Positions 1 through 12,227 of a stretch of 64,000 bases of DNA are shown piece after piece. The DNA comes from Nepenthes gracilis. Its lineage: Eukaryota > Streptophyta > Magnoliopsida > Caryophyllales > Nepenthaceae. The notes under the pieces were generated by a model, which had not been told where the DNA came from, searched no databases, and saw only the letters and a list, made by a program, of their open reading frames with translations. A program made the translations under genes and the position numbers. The DNA lies in contig BSYO01000033.1 of the NCBI GenBank assembly GCA_033239525.1, forward strand, positions 2,533,501 to 2,597,500, read 5' to 3'. How positions within the stretch are numbered: position 1 is the first letter of the stretch; the number at the start of each line of letters is the position of its first letter.

Positions 1-1250
1 TAGTAACCGTTTAACTACCAATAAGAGGATTAAATTTGTTAAGAATCGAGAGGCCAGGACAAGATCAACGAAAAACAAGGGAACTTATTCAAAAAGAATA
101 TTAGGAAACCAACAAATTTATATTTGATATAGTTTTAGAACACTGTGGGCCTATTCCATAATAAATAAGTATTAATCATTGGCCGCCCGCCGCTCTCTTC
201 TTTCTCCACGAAGATATTTGATGTGACGGTCCAACCCAAATGATACTACTCAAGAAGAGACTCGAGCTCAAACGAGGCCCTTATACGCGCAATGGGCCCG
301 ACTCACTCAGCCCATAGCCCAAATGGAGTCCAACGACGGACGCCTTCCATGAGGGCGGCCAACAATACTAAGTCATTACTTTTTCCAAGGCGCCGGCCGT
401 CCTCTCTAGCACATTGGGCCCAGCTTTTTGACAATGACCATAACCCGTTTGGCCCAAATATTGAAACAAAATCGACGATCTTCCGAGGATATTCCACAAT
501 CTTAAAGGGAATATCGTCAAGATTGGTTTTGACTAATGAGTAGTGAAGGTTTTTTGTGATCCTTTGTTGGGGAAGCCCAAGGAACCTCAAGTAAAAGGAT
601 GAGTTGAGTGGAAAGTGGTGAATCATTCAAGAAGGATGAAACAATCCACCACAGGGCAAGGCCTCACCTCTCGAGAAAAAGTAATTTATTAGATCACAAT
701 GAGGATGATTCCTTCCAAAGAAGGAAGATCACCATCTTTGCCATAAGAGAGGCATCGGATAAAAGATTTGACACGCGCTCTTGGATGCACACATCGACGC
801 CCATTGATACCCGACTCACACCTCCGAGACTTCGTCTTCAAGCTCGGCATCGAGACAAAACCCTAAATGCTCGAGGAACAATTTCGGATTCTTCCTCCCA
901 AACTCTCGAACACACTCCAACTCCAAGGCAACGAACGGTCCTTACACACGTTCTCCCGCCTTCCCACCTTCAGATACGAGAAAGGACTTGCGCTTTTCCG
1001 ACATCAAGCAAGACACTCCATTCCTCTCTCGAGTAGCTTTCTCTTACTTTAAAGATTCCTTTATTGAAGCAAATGATTCGATTACAAGATTTACATCGGA
1101 GTGTTATCGGTGGGATTACATCCCGCCGTTAACGCCTGACCTCTCGCTTGTTTAGTGGTGTGCGGATCTGATTCGTACTCGGTGAAGCGGGCAGTTCAAG
1201 CCATCTGTAAGAATCCGAACCCGTTCGAAGTCGGATCCAGGTACGCATCA
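1..1250 (+). mobile_element. LTR of a Tat-like gypsy family, copy A (left end outside window or eroded)
   Basis: The segment ends in GTACGCATCA at 1241-1250, the terminus used by the other LTRs of this family. Its last 170 bp (from about 1080) are the reverse complement of 5595-5770, including the GGTGGGATTACATCCCGCC block and GTGGTGTGC. Positions 145-520 match the U3 of the LTR at 5595-6877 (GTGGGCCTATTCCAT, GACTCACTCAG, GAGGATATTCCAC). GC-rich blocks alternate with AT-rich blocks shared with the next copy (about 1300-2480). The start is not clear and may lie left of the window. Small reading frames at 292-543 and 608-1052 lie inside the LTR and are not regarded as genes. Confidence 0.7.
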
Positions 1251-1299
1251 ATATTAAAGTAACATTTTCTAAATTTAATTTCACAATTCAAACGGATAT

Positions 1300-2480
1300 T
1301 TAGTGGTATTTACTCTTGCCTTTTCAATTATCAATTAAATTTGTTAACAAAATGTACCTCACAAGATTTATGAAAAACAAGGGAACTTATTCAAAAAGAA
1401 TATTAGGAAACTAACTTTATATTTGATATAAATAGTTACTTATAACATATAATTAAAAATAAATAAGTATTAGTGACAATTATATCATACAATATCATAC
1501 TTATCCATTATATTTGATGCATACGTGTCCCAAAATAGATACTACTAATGAAGAGACTCAATTCGGATAGCCTATTATTGAGTCTTGCTGCACTACATAC
1601 AAAAGTGAATAGGGCTAAGATATATTCCCTTGTAACCATCTCCAATATCTAAGTCATTACTTTTTCAAGCAAAAAAAGAGAGATAGAAAGTCATCTACTC
1701 TTTTGACCTGGACCATCAGGCTTCTATTTCAAATATTGAAAAGAAATCGATTATCGTATAAGGCTTAGTTGAAAAATTGTGCTGGTAGAATGTCAATTCC
1801 TTTTGACTAATGAGTAATGAAGGTTTTTTGTGTTATTTGTTGGGAAAGCTGTTGAGTTCCAAGTATAAATGAGATGACTTGAGTCGAGTGGATCATTCAA
1901 GAAGGATGCAACACACTTCTTAGGGTTGATATTCATTTTTTTAAAAAATAATTTTATTGATGTCTATAATAAATTTGAATTTCAAGAGGGTAAAGGTATT
2001 TATCTTCTCTCATGATTTAGAATCTCTTAAATGAGTATGAAACGTTTGTATTTACATACAAATATATGATGAAATTATTTTGTCATGTAGGCTTTACCTG
2101 ATCGGCTTCATATTTGAGTCATAAGTGGTAGATAAGGAAGCTTATTATTCCTCCTCTGCGTTGCAAGTACATCCAATCGATGCTTGTCTCTTCGCCTTGC
2201 TTTCTAGATGTGTCTATCGGGGTTTGGCATTCAACACTAGCAGCCGATGAGCCAAACATGTGCAACCCATTCATTAGCTTCCCCATAGAGTTTCTTCTTG
2301 TCTACTAATAAAGTATTTGATTCAAGCAAATGCTTCACTTACAAGATTTGCATTGTTTCTCTGTTATAATTCTTTGATAATCCTTAGTAGACCGCCTACC
2401 CAGTCAGTTTGATGAAAAACAGCGTAACTCGAGTACACAACTCCTCCCAACCTGGACTACCATGGGTAGGATTCTATTTG
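1300..2480 (+). mobile_element. Degenerate second LTR copy (copy B) in tandem with copy A
   Basis: Positions 1360-1920 realign with about 60-650: both carry GAAAAACAAGGGAACTTATT, ATATTAGGAAAC, a TATTTGAT block, GAAGAGACTC, TAAGTCATTACTTTTT, TTTTGACTAATGAGTA and TCATTCAAGAAGGATG in the same order. Further on, GATTCAAGCAAATGCTTCACTTACAAGATTTGCAT (2321-2355 region) matches 1063-1095 of copy A. Copy B lacks the GC-rich inserts of copy A. Its end is not preserved, so the right boundary is approximate. Confidence 0.5.
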
Positions 2481-2489
2481 AGGGGTCAC

Positions 2490-5400
2490 CTCAATTTTTT
2501 CATTGCTCTATTCAATAATTAATATATTAAATGATCCCGGTTTTGTATAAAGATCATATAATGCTTTAAAATACTATATTTTTATTATATCATTCATTTA
2601 CTATAATATATATAGATAATACACATTAGTTATATGCTGTTTACTATTTTATATATTAGTCAATTATTAAAAAATTATTTGTTAATTTATCGATAATCAA
2701 CCATTTAATAAAAAAATATAATAATTTTAATGTATTATAGAATTTCTAACATTCCCAATATACAGGTTTTAACTTTCAAAAATATTATTTTTCAAATCAA
2801 ATTATTAAACATTGTATTTTTAGAATGAACATATATCTATCTAATTTGATATATTTATAACAGTTTTTATAAAAGAAAAAATATAAAAATATATTTTTAA
2901 ATTTCACTTTAAGGTGTAAATTTTATGTCAAATTCATTCTTATGACTTAAGGTTATAAAAGTTTAAGGAACTGGCCTTCATTATAATGAGAAGGTGGACG
3001 CTGTCATCCGTGGGTCTACTTTTAAGATGGTTGTCCCATGCTTGTGCTGCTATTAGACCTTTTATAAGGTTCCGGCCAAAGACTATGACAATAAACTATT
3101 CCTTATCAAACTTCATTCGTTAGACTCTTGGGGATTATGGCGGGTTTTTCATCAAGTTGGCTTCGAAAATCTTTTAGCCTCGTGTCAAAATATGGATTAA
3201 TCTTCTCTTTTTGTAGGGTTCATAACAGACATATTTTCATTCTTTGACTTATTATTAGAAATTGCCTTGGGACAGTGGATTGTCCACATTTTCTTCATTT
3301 TTTTGGTATTTATAAATATGGAGTCCACCTTGCATTTTTTTTCTAATGTGAAGTTACTACTCAATGATACTGTCAACAGTTTTTATAAAAATAGTTACCT
3401 GAATATGATAATATTGTGACACATGATGCACCCAACTCATAGTTGTACACCAACGACACTTCAAACTATCATTATCGATCACCAAGTATCACACCAGTCA
3501 TCGTTAATTATTGACTAACACGTAATGTTTTAAATCTCCACCGTTAGTCGTCAGCCATCAATACCTCTAACCTTATTGTTAGTCATCAACCAATAATGTC
3601 TATGGTTACCACTATAGATTAACGACCCACACACCTTAATCTAGGCCGACCACTGCCCTAATCACAATCGTTTATCATTAGTTATTAATGTCCCTATCCA
3701 ATCACTAATTATTTACTAATGATGCTATAGACCGTCCTATTGGTTGTTGGATGGCACCCTTCAACCCTATCTTACTAGTTGTTGACAACAGTTGCTAGCT
3801 ATCAACAACTGTGATCATGTTGTTTATCATTAACCAGACTTCTTTAATCCCAATTCTAAAACAAAATACCAACATAATAAAAAACAATCATAAGTGATAA
3901 TAAATATTTTTTAATCCATAAAATATCGTTATTATTCTAAAAAATATTGCCATAATTAATAATAGCAAACACAATATAGTTAGTTAATTTACCTTACTTC
4001 ATATTTTTTTATACACACCGCACTTCTATAATTAATTTGTTATGAAGTTATATTATTAAAAAAATTTTATTTCTATAAAAAATATTTTTGAGAATATATA
4101 TTTTTTATATAAAATACTTTTTATTTGATAAATATTTGTGGACAAATGAGCTGATCAGAAATTTAGGATGCTGAATCTCGGGGCCGTGCAAAATTACGTG
4201 GGGACTGGGGAAGGGAATCTCGGCAACGTGCTTTTCACGTGCTCACGAGCCATTAATTTTATTGCGGAAATAAGCGTGCCTCTTCGGGTTCTCGGAGGGG
4301 CAAATTCACTGTACGAGATCGCATGCGCCTTCGCTAATTTTAGGCTTTTGAGTCACTTACCATTCCTACGTCCACTTGTCAGATCGATGTTTTTCAGATG
4401 TGTTATTTCTATAGAAATGGACGGCGTTGATCGTACCATATCGTGACGTATGATATGTTAGAATAATAGATATAAATTATTTAATTAATTTTAATAAATA
4501 TATAAGACGATGTCTTAGTACAATTGATTTTTTTAAAATTAGTTGTAGTCACATCTATTAAATCTATTTTCTTATTAAAAAAAATAAGCACATTCTTTGA
4601 CATAAAATAACATTTCGTATACATATATTAAAAATTATTTTTCTTTTGTTTTAATTTTTTTATAAGTTATATTTCGTATTAAAATCTTTGCAACTCAGTC
4701 AATGTTATAGTTATACGTAACTCAATATTTTATATATATATTTGTGTGTTTACACGCATTTTGTGACATAAAATAATGTAATTTTATAGGTTGAATATTA
4801 TGATTGATGATAATATGTGATCATCACAAAATAGAGAATGGAGGGTAGAAGTTGCCAATGGTTACAAATGATAAAGGCTTGCGCCAGTGACAATTTTAGG
4901 AATTTTCATTTTATTATGAGATGGAGTTGTCTATATTTGTGAAGCACTCAAGCTTCTGTGGACTCCGAAATTTTTTACATTTTATTGTTATTAAGGGAAC
5001 TTTAGCTTGTGGGCTTAAGAATAAGTTGAGCTCTAAGGTAAAACCATTTTTATACTTATTAAAAAAGTTAAAAGATTTCTAGAGAGTATTACCGATCCCT
5101 AAAAGAACAAACAGTAAATTGAATATTTAGTTAAATATGTTTAACTTAAATGACATTATAAATAGGGTTTTAGCATTATGTAAAAGTAACTTTTTAAAAA
5201 AAAAGTCTGCATATGATTTTTTTTACTATTTTTTTGTCTGATTGAATATAATAAGTCTGTAATATATATATAAATTATATCTTAATTTAGCATATTTAAA
5301 CTATCTATGCTCTTTTGAGCAATAAATTGATTTAGAATAATGAGGAGGTGATATTAACTAAAAACATGTGTTAGATTCAGCCATGATTGAAATATCTAAT

Positions 5401-5594
5401 GATTATATATTTATTATAATTTGTTAGGACATGTTATTTATTTATCTGCATATTTTTTGATTCGGAATAAATACATATAATATTATGTCGTTTATGATTT
5501 TCAGATTATATCTAAATATTATTTTTAAATTATTTTTTTAATAAAGTAGATAGAACAATAGATTTTTTTTTATCTATGGTACTCATATTATGAT
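2490..5594. other. AT-rich intergenic tract with no supported gene
   Basis: Mostly AT-rich spacer. Positions 3420-3880 are a degenerate quasi-repetitive stretch built on variants of TTAGTTATTAAT / ATTGACTAA, probably an old decayed element. A short, more GC-rich island at 4168-4446 is listed separately. Nothing else resembles a gene. Confidence 0.5.
4168..4446 (+). other. GC-richer island with a 92-codon open frame and a G-box
   Basis: An open frame of 92 codons stands out by base composition from the AT-rich DNA around it. The predicted peptide has no family I recognise and contains a moderately hydrophobic middle. The block contains CACGTG (within TTTTCACGTGCTCACGAG) and several ACGT cores, so it could equally be a stray promoter-like fragment or decayed transposon end. 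Coding status is doubtful. Confidence 0.15.
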
Positions 5595-6877
5595 TGATAC
5601 GTACCTGGATCCGATTTCGAATAGATTCGGATTCTTCTGAATGGCTTGAACCGGCTCCGTTCACTGAGTACGAATCCTGCACACCACTAAAGCGAACAAG
5701 AGGTCAACGTTAACGGCGGGATGTAATCCCACCGAAAATATTCCGACGCTCAAGTCAGTAAAACAGCCTTCAATGGAAGGAACTGAAAGTAGAGAGCAAT
5801 GGGAGAGGGGAGGAAAGTGTTTTGTTCTAGATGTTAGAGAGACGCAGGGCCTTTCTTGTATTTGGATGGTGGGAAGGCAGATGACGGTTGGAGTGACTCG
5901 TTCGTTGCTTTGGAGTTTGATCGTGTCTGAGAGGTTTGCTGCCGGAGAGAGAGAGCCTGTTTCTCAGAGCACTTAGGGTTTTTTAGTTAATGTAGCGTAC
6001 CTAGAATATGGATTCTAGGGTTTATTTATGGTTGGGAGAGTGATCATCATTCATTGGAAGGCGTGATCCCTCCTGTCTCCACCTTGGCTGGCTTGCCTTT
6101 TGGAGCAGATGCTAGTTACCAAGGTGGGCGTGATCTTTTCCTTCTGAGGAGGCCAACCGCCTTCCAAACTAACGTCCTTCCTTTTCAGTACATGGTTGTT
6201 GGGTTACCTTGGCGGGCAATGAATCGGAAAGATCTGGCGCTTTCCTTCTTTAAAGGGTGCCAATCTTGCTGATATTTCTTTTGAGATCGTGGAATATCCC
6301 TGGAGGATCGTGGTTGACCTTTTTATGACTGGTGGGCCTAAACTGGTTAAGCTCGTTACTGTTGAAAGGCTTCTTGGGGCCCAACGTACAAAGCGCGGAC
6401 GGTCAACGCTCGGATTGACCGTCTGCGTGCGTGTTGACCGCCCTTATAAAAGGTGCCCGTCGTCAGCCTCCAGATGAGCTTTGGGCCTGAGTGAGCCAGG
6501 CCCATTATTATAGAGGAGCCCTTTTGGGCCCAATGTGCAGGGCGCAGACGGTCAACGTCTGAGTTGACCGTCGGCGTGTTGGCTGCCCTCATGGAGAATG
6601 AAGGGAGAGTGGCTGGCGATCGGCTGATGAGCTGTGGGCCAGAATGGAATAGGCCCATCACTATTGCAAAGTCTCTAAATGCCCAATCAAACTGGTCAAC
6701 GCTGAGTTGACCATTTGTGAGTAAGTTGACCCCAAGACGGTCAACGTTGAAGTTGACCGTCTTGGGCTTTCCAGCTTCTGGGCCCGTCTTCTTACTGGGC
6801 CCTCAAAAATATTGACCGACCTTCTTGGGCTTCCGTTGACCTTTCTTTGGGCCAGCCCATTATTAGTGTACCCATCA
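5595..6877 (-). mobile_element. Solo LTR of the Tat-like family, copy C
   Basis: The element runs from TGATACGTAC at 5595 to ACCCATCA ending at 6877 and is flanked by the perfect 5-bp target duplication ATGAT (5590-5594 and 6878-6882). The TGATG-like/CATCA ends are those of the other family members. Compared with the copy at 52562-53631, which has an adjacent polypurine tract, it lies in minus orientation, with U3 on the right. No internal coding region is attached, so it is a solo LTR left by recombination between two LTRs. Its U3 holds four W-box inverted pairs (separate entry). Confidence 0.9.
6398..6763. promoter_or_regulatory. Array of four W-box inverted pairs in LTR U3
   Basis: Four inverted pairs of the form GGTCAAC...GTTGACC occur at 6398-6423, 6547-6572, 6693-6713 and 6735-6763; at the first the right arm reads ATTGACC. 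Single TTGACC sites occur between and beside them (for example 6432-6437 and 6724-6729). The first two pairs sit in tandem units of about 149 bp that also repeat a GGGCCC-type block. TTGAC(C/T) is the established W-box bound by WRKY transcription factors; function here is inferred only from the motif. Confidence 0.55.
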
Positions 6878-7387
6878 ATGATTGAGTATTAGTTATGTAA
6901 ACCTCTGTTATTTTTCAAATAAGATTTAAATCCAAGATTGTTTATAAAAATATGAGACTCAAATCATTAGGCATGCCTTAGATATGCTCCTATATATCAT
7001 TTGAAATATAATAAAATCATTTATTGCTAAGTATTAAATATCATGTATTTTGATAAAAGTATATATTGTATTTGATTGATTATGGATATGTATATCTTAA
7101 CACCTCTTGCTATACTTTCCCTCTCTAGTTACTTATGACTAATGTATAAGTTGAGGATATGTGTGTACAAATTTTGGTGGTTAATGTGGCACTTTGAACT
7201 TTCTAATAGTATGTTTGATTGTTAGAATTGAATAAAGTAAAAATAAAATAATTATTTTAGAGAATAGAATATGATTGGAATAGAGTTGGAATTATTATTC
7301 AAATGTTTGATTGTTAAAATAGAATACGGTAAAAAATAGTATTCTATTATTTAGTTTGTATAATAGTATAAGAAATAATGTAAAAAT

Positions 7388-7496
7388 AGTGATAATAATA
7401 ATAATGATAATAGTAATAATAATAATGATAATATTAATAATAATAATAAAATAATAACAATAATAAATAATAATAATAATAATAATAACAATAACA
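7388..7496. repeat. Imperfect (AAT)n microsatellite
   Basis: About 109 bp of AAT/GAT/AAC-type trinucleotides inside the MITE. The reading frames through it encode only homopolymeric isoleucine/tyrosine tracts and are not genes. Confidence 0.9.
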
Positions 7497-7587
7497 TACA
7501 AAAATTATTATTCTCACATGTGTGGGAGTAATAATTTTTAAAGAATATTTATTTCTGATTAAATTTGTAACCAAATAAAAAAAAATC

Positions 7588-8711
7588 TGTTGCGTTTCGA
7601 ATCTCGGGGGTCCAATGCAACACAAGTATTTGGAAGTGTAGGATGTGGAGAAGGAGAGATTAAAATCAAATTTTAAATGAAAAACCTCCTCTTAAATAGG
7701 GAGAAAAAATCACGAGGCTCTGAACCTTTAGAAATATTTCACTACGGTGAAAGTCTTTACAAAATATAAGTTTTGGTGGATTCCTTCCTTATCTCTTGTG
7801 TTGTATTTATCTCCTTAGAAAGTTATCTCGTTGGAAAGTTTTGTTACCCTTTTGTTCCTTCTTCTTAGGAAGAGAGGAAGAAGGGGCCAAGAGAGAGTCC
7901 TGAGGCAAGAGTCTCTGTTTGGTATTTATAGAAAAAATTGTGCCATTGGGGAAAAGACACGTGACAGTCGACGGGTGGCCGAGTGGCTGTCCAATGTCCC
8001 ATTGGTCACATCTTGCGCCTGAGGGAGCCGTCCACCTGCCCTGTTGTCTATGTCAGAGATGATGGCGTGTGCATGAAAATACGCTGTTGGCATCGCTGGT
8101 AGGGCCTGAGCATGTTAGGCGTGTAGACTCTAGGCGTCAATCTTGATTTGACTATGCGTACTCTGTGGAGGCGGCGTCTGGTAGTGGTTGCAAGTTTCTT
8201 GAAAATTGGCGAAGTTGCTTAGTTGGCGCTCTCGGCCGTGTATGAGAAAATCCTCGTCCTTGTGTGGCGTGCCTTGCCTCTTTTTGAGTTCGCGGACTCG
8301 TTGAAGAAGGCAGCTCTCGAATATTAATTATCTTTTGGAGGATCTTTGGTCCTTTGTGGAGGGTCATCGGATCTTTTCTTGACTTCTCGGCCTAGTCTCA
8401 GGCTTGATGGAACTCCTGATGTTCTTGGGCTTCTTCTTCTGGTCCTCATACTTGGATGTCGTCTGCTATTTGCAGTGTCCTTGAGATCCTTTTGGTTAAA
8501 GGAACCTCTCAGACATTTATCGTAACTTTGGCTTTTGGGACGCCAGCCCGTGCTCTCGGGCTCGTTAAGCCAGTCCAGCGTAAGGAGCTAGCCTGGATTT
8601 TGGGCCTCTTGGACCGTTCGATCTTCTTGGTCCGTGGACATATTTTTGGACTTTTCACTTGGGCCTTTACTTTGGGCTATGCTTTATAGACCCTTATATT
8701 GGGACCCAACA
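7588..8711 (-). mobile_element. Copia-type solo LTR nested in the MITE
   Basis: It begins TGTTGCG at 7588 and ends CCCAACA at 8711, with TGTTG/CAACA terminal inverted repeats. It is flanked by the perfect 5-bp duplication AAATC (7583-7587 and 8712-8716). Read on the minus strand it starts TGTTGGGTCCCAATATAAG, nearly the same as the LTR beginning at 63762, and its downstream half has the copia-type U5 pattern (CCTCGTGATTTTTTC before a CTCCCTATTTAAGAGG block). No internal region remains. Reading frames at 7831-8022, 8152-8367 and 8456-8689 are inside the LTR and unsupported. Confidence 0.9.
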
Positions 8712-8773
8712 AAATCTATTCTCGGATAATAAAAATTCTATTTTCTTATTATTCCCTTAAACTAAACATACCA

Positions 8774-10671
8774 TAAGAATTAGTTAGATATCATTTATTT
8801 GCTTTGTTCACCAAAATTTTTGTAATTATTTGATTAATCATTGGTTGATTCGAAAATTTGCTCAAAAAATCTGTAGAAGGTCTAAAGGAATAATGATAAA
8901 TAAAATTAAAATATAGATATAAATTGAGCCTATCTTATATGATATAGTAAAGATACATGAATATCATAGATGAATATAATTAAAACCAACTAGACAGGAT
9001 TAATTTTAAGGCTAATTTTGATCACAAAAAGAAAAAGAGACTAATTTGGCCAAATTTGGATTATGATTTTTTTTGTAAATATATTTTAGTTGGATATAAA
9101 ATTTAAAAATTATTTTAATAAATCATACTTTATAAGTTAATAATTTTTTATATAAGAATTATTTATTAAAATATTCATATGAAATTTTTTTATCTAATAT
9201 CAAAATTTTAAATATTGTATATTTTCAAATATTTTTTAAAATAAAATTTCAATTATAAATAATTAAAAATGAAAATATTCATAGACTGCTATACTTTGAT
9301 TATAACTAACCAATCACACTTATAAATTATAAGTCTAATTTTAAACCTATCATAAAAAAATTAGCCTATTGCATTCAAAATTAGAGTTCTAAATATTAGA
9401 TATCGATAAAAAATTCGAGATGATCTTCATTCTTATCATACGAGCAATTATTATTTAATTTAGTTAGGGATAAATATAAGTCTTTGTAATAAAACTACTG
9501 TGCACATGGTCTGGGGCAGACTTATTCTTTATATATTAGAGTCACTTGACACTAATAAAAAAAAATGTATATAAATAATAAGAAAAAATATCAAATATTT
9601 CAATAGTCAAATTAAAGTTATTAATTGACTCTGTTAAAATTTGCATTAGCTCTATTAAATTTATTTGCTAATTAATATGACTTATTTAACTTTTTTTTTT
9701 TTGCATCAACTTTTTATTTATTTAATTAAAAATAATTAAAAAGTTAATATTTTGCTCTCACCTCCCCCTCTTTTAAAATTTAAAAAAAAAAAAAAAAAGT
9801 AGATGAGGGATTCAACCTTGTGAGGCTCTGCCCCACGTAAAACTCCACGGCAGGGCCGTTGGATGAAAATCCAAATGCCCTGATATTATAATATTTAAAA
9901 AACTAAAATTGATACAATAAAAATTACATTTTTAGTTTATTTTTTTTATTTATAATATCAACATTTTGATATTTTGTTATTTGATTAACAAATTTTTAAA
10001 AAACATGTTAATATATTATTTTTAATAATATAAAATAAGGATTGTTACATCTTTTTTGTCTAATGATTCAGGACCGTGAGATTAGCTGTGGCACTGAGAC
10101 CCACAAGGTTGGCTATTGCTTTGGAGATTACATTTGTCCGTTAGATTGGCAATGTATTATATTGTTAGTTTTTATTTTAAAAAAATTATTCTATTTTTTA
10201 AAAATAGAAACAATGGTTATTGGATGAAAAGTTCATTCAACGGCTAATATCGAATACAATTATAATTGATCATCGTGTTTTATTTTTCTCTTTTATTCAA
10301 CAGTAGTGATTTTCTTCTTCTCTTCTGATCTAGACAATTTTATTTTTTTTTCTCTTCGGGATAAAATCTAGCTGCATAATTAATTTCAAGTCTCTTCTTT
10401 TTACTTATCTCGAGGAAAAGCCAGTGAAATATTTTAAACTATATGAATCAATATTTACAATAAAGTTTTCAAACAAAATATATCAATAAATACTTAACAA
10501 TTTTTTCACAATATTTATTAATTTATTGGTATGATTTTTTTTAATCTTATAAGATAATAAATATGTAATATACATTATGTATCAACCTCACTAATAACTT
10601 TTTTTTGCATTAGCCCATGCACAACGTCATGTTATGAGAGAGTAGGGATATCGTAATGTGGCTTTGTACGG
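8774..10671. other. AT-rich intergenic spacer
   Basis: Strongly AT-rich DNA with homopolymer runs (poly-A near 9782-9798). A weak inverted repeat occurs between about 9880 and 9965. No gene, RNA or complete element is recognisable. Confidence 0.5.
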
Positions 10672-10832
10672 CGCGTATATGATATCGTACAGTAGCCGTC
10701 GAATCTCCATCTAACGTCCATCATTTTTTGTTATTAAAAGATAAAATATATATATATTTTTTTAAATAAAAGGATTAACGATGGGTATTATATAAGGATC
10801 CGACGATTGCCCTATAATATCATATATGTGCA
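10672..10832. mobile_element. MITE family 2, copy 1
   Basis: The left arm GCGTATATGATATCGTAC (10673) with a following GTAGCCGTCGAATC...CCATC segment is imperfectly complementary to the right arm ...CGATGGGTATTATATAAGGATCCGACGA...ATAATATCATATATGTGC (10778-10831). The arms are about 50 nt with an AT-rich loop. A related copy lies at 20759-20899. It is small, non-coding and hairpin-forming, consistent with a MITE. Confidence 0.6.
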
Positions 10833-12227
10833 GTATAGAGCTCGCCTCGCAGCCCCTCTTCCACTTTATGCTATGATCCTACTGAACATATATTTTAATA
10901 TATTATTATAATATTAATATTTAATAATGTACTTACAGAGCTATATACCGTTTAAAGGATGAGAGATTCTCATATTTGAGATGACCAGGATAAAATACCA
11001 AATAGGGTTGCACATTCAAGTGGAATATTTTGGGCTTCCTAAAATGGGCCTGGTTAATTGAACAATATGCCAATTTTAACCTTTCTGAAATGAGAAATGC
11101 CATATATTTCCCCTATTTAAAATCTTCCTACAATCCACTTCACAGCTATAAGATTTTTATTTTTATTTTTAAAATCTTCCCCTATTTATTATTATTATTT
11201 TTTTATTTTTATTGAATCCTAATAAACCTTTCATGTAAAAAAAAAAAATATTATAAATAAGTTAATAAATATTTAAAACAAATAGCATTCGTTATTTGAA
11301 ATTGCGGCCAACAGAGATAATTAAATGAAATGGGCTTCCGATTTTGGATCAACAGCTAAACCCACAAGAAACCCAAGTCTATATGGGGCTCCGGTTTTGT
11401 TTTGGGATTAAATGGGCCCACAAGAAACCACATAGAAATAGAATTAAATGGGCTTCCAATTTAGCAACCGAAGTATGCTAAATAATTATTTTTCAGATTA
11501 ATTAAAACTGCTTAGTGTGTTACTTGAAAAGAAAAAAAAAAAAAACCTTGATTGCTAAAAATTAACTTAGTTTTGAGTATATCATAAATCTAACTAAAGT
11601 TAAATATTAGAGCAAATTTAACCCAAATTAAAATTATAAAATTTAAATTTATAAGTTCATCTTCGCGATTGTTTTATAAGATGAGTGGCAATTTCTAACA
11701 TCCATACAAATAAGATTTTTTTTTTTACTTTTTTATTTAAATAATGTTAGGGAGACACATTCTAGCTAATTTTTTAGATATTTTCAATAATATAATATTT
11801 TATTTATTATAAATATTAATATGTACGTATAATAATAGATAATAGGCGAATGTATATTACTTTAAAATATTTTAAATTTAATTAAAAATAAATAATATAT
11901 ATATATAGATATTTTTTTTTACAAATGATTAAATCAATCCAGCCCTTTTCAATACTAACCAATGAGATTTAGAATAAAAAATAATTCTTGATTTCGCAAT
12001 GTATAAACTTTCTAAAATTATAAAAAAAAATGATGAAATTTCACAATATCTGACTAATCTTAGCTACCATGTTTTATTTCTAAAATTACGAGGGATGACA
12101 AAAACAGCAAACCGAACTATCTAATGCTACTTGTTTGGCATTACATCGAATTCTATTGATGTGAAATTAAAAAAAAAAAAACTTTTTAGAAATGATTGAA
12201 TATAACATTCCCTCAGTCTAAATTTGC
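10833..12227. other. AT-rich intergenic spacer
   Basis: AT-rich spacer. Short reading frames such as 11030-11215 have no coding character (low-complexity hydrophobic tail from a poly-TTA stretch). Nothing further is supported. Confidence 0.5.

Larger units (their letters stand above)
7207..8773. mobile_element. MITE family 1, copy 1, interrupted by a solo LTR
   Basis: The left end TATGTTTGATTGTTA (about 7210) is complementary to the right end AAACTAAACATACCA (about 8759-8773). After removing the nested LTR and its duplicated 5 bp, about 438 bp remain, very close to the second copy at 62742-63185. Both copies share TTTGATTGTTAAAATA, an ATTATTCTCA block and a CATACCATAAG/TATACCATAAG right edge. 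There is no coding capacity, as expected of a non-autonomous DNA transposon. The superfamily is not assigned. Confidence 0.65.

Noticed and set aside
7295..7625. Isoleucine/tyrosine-rich frames
   Set aside because: They are translations of an AAT-type microsatellite.
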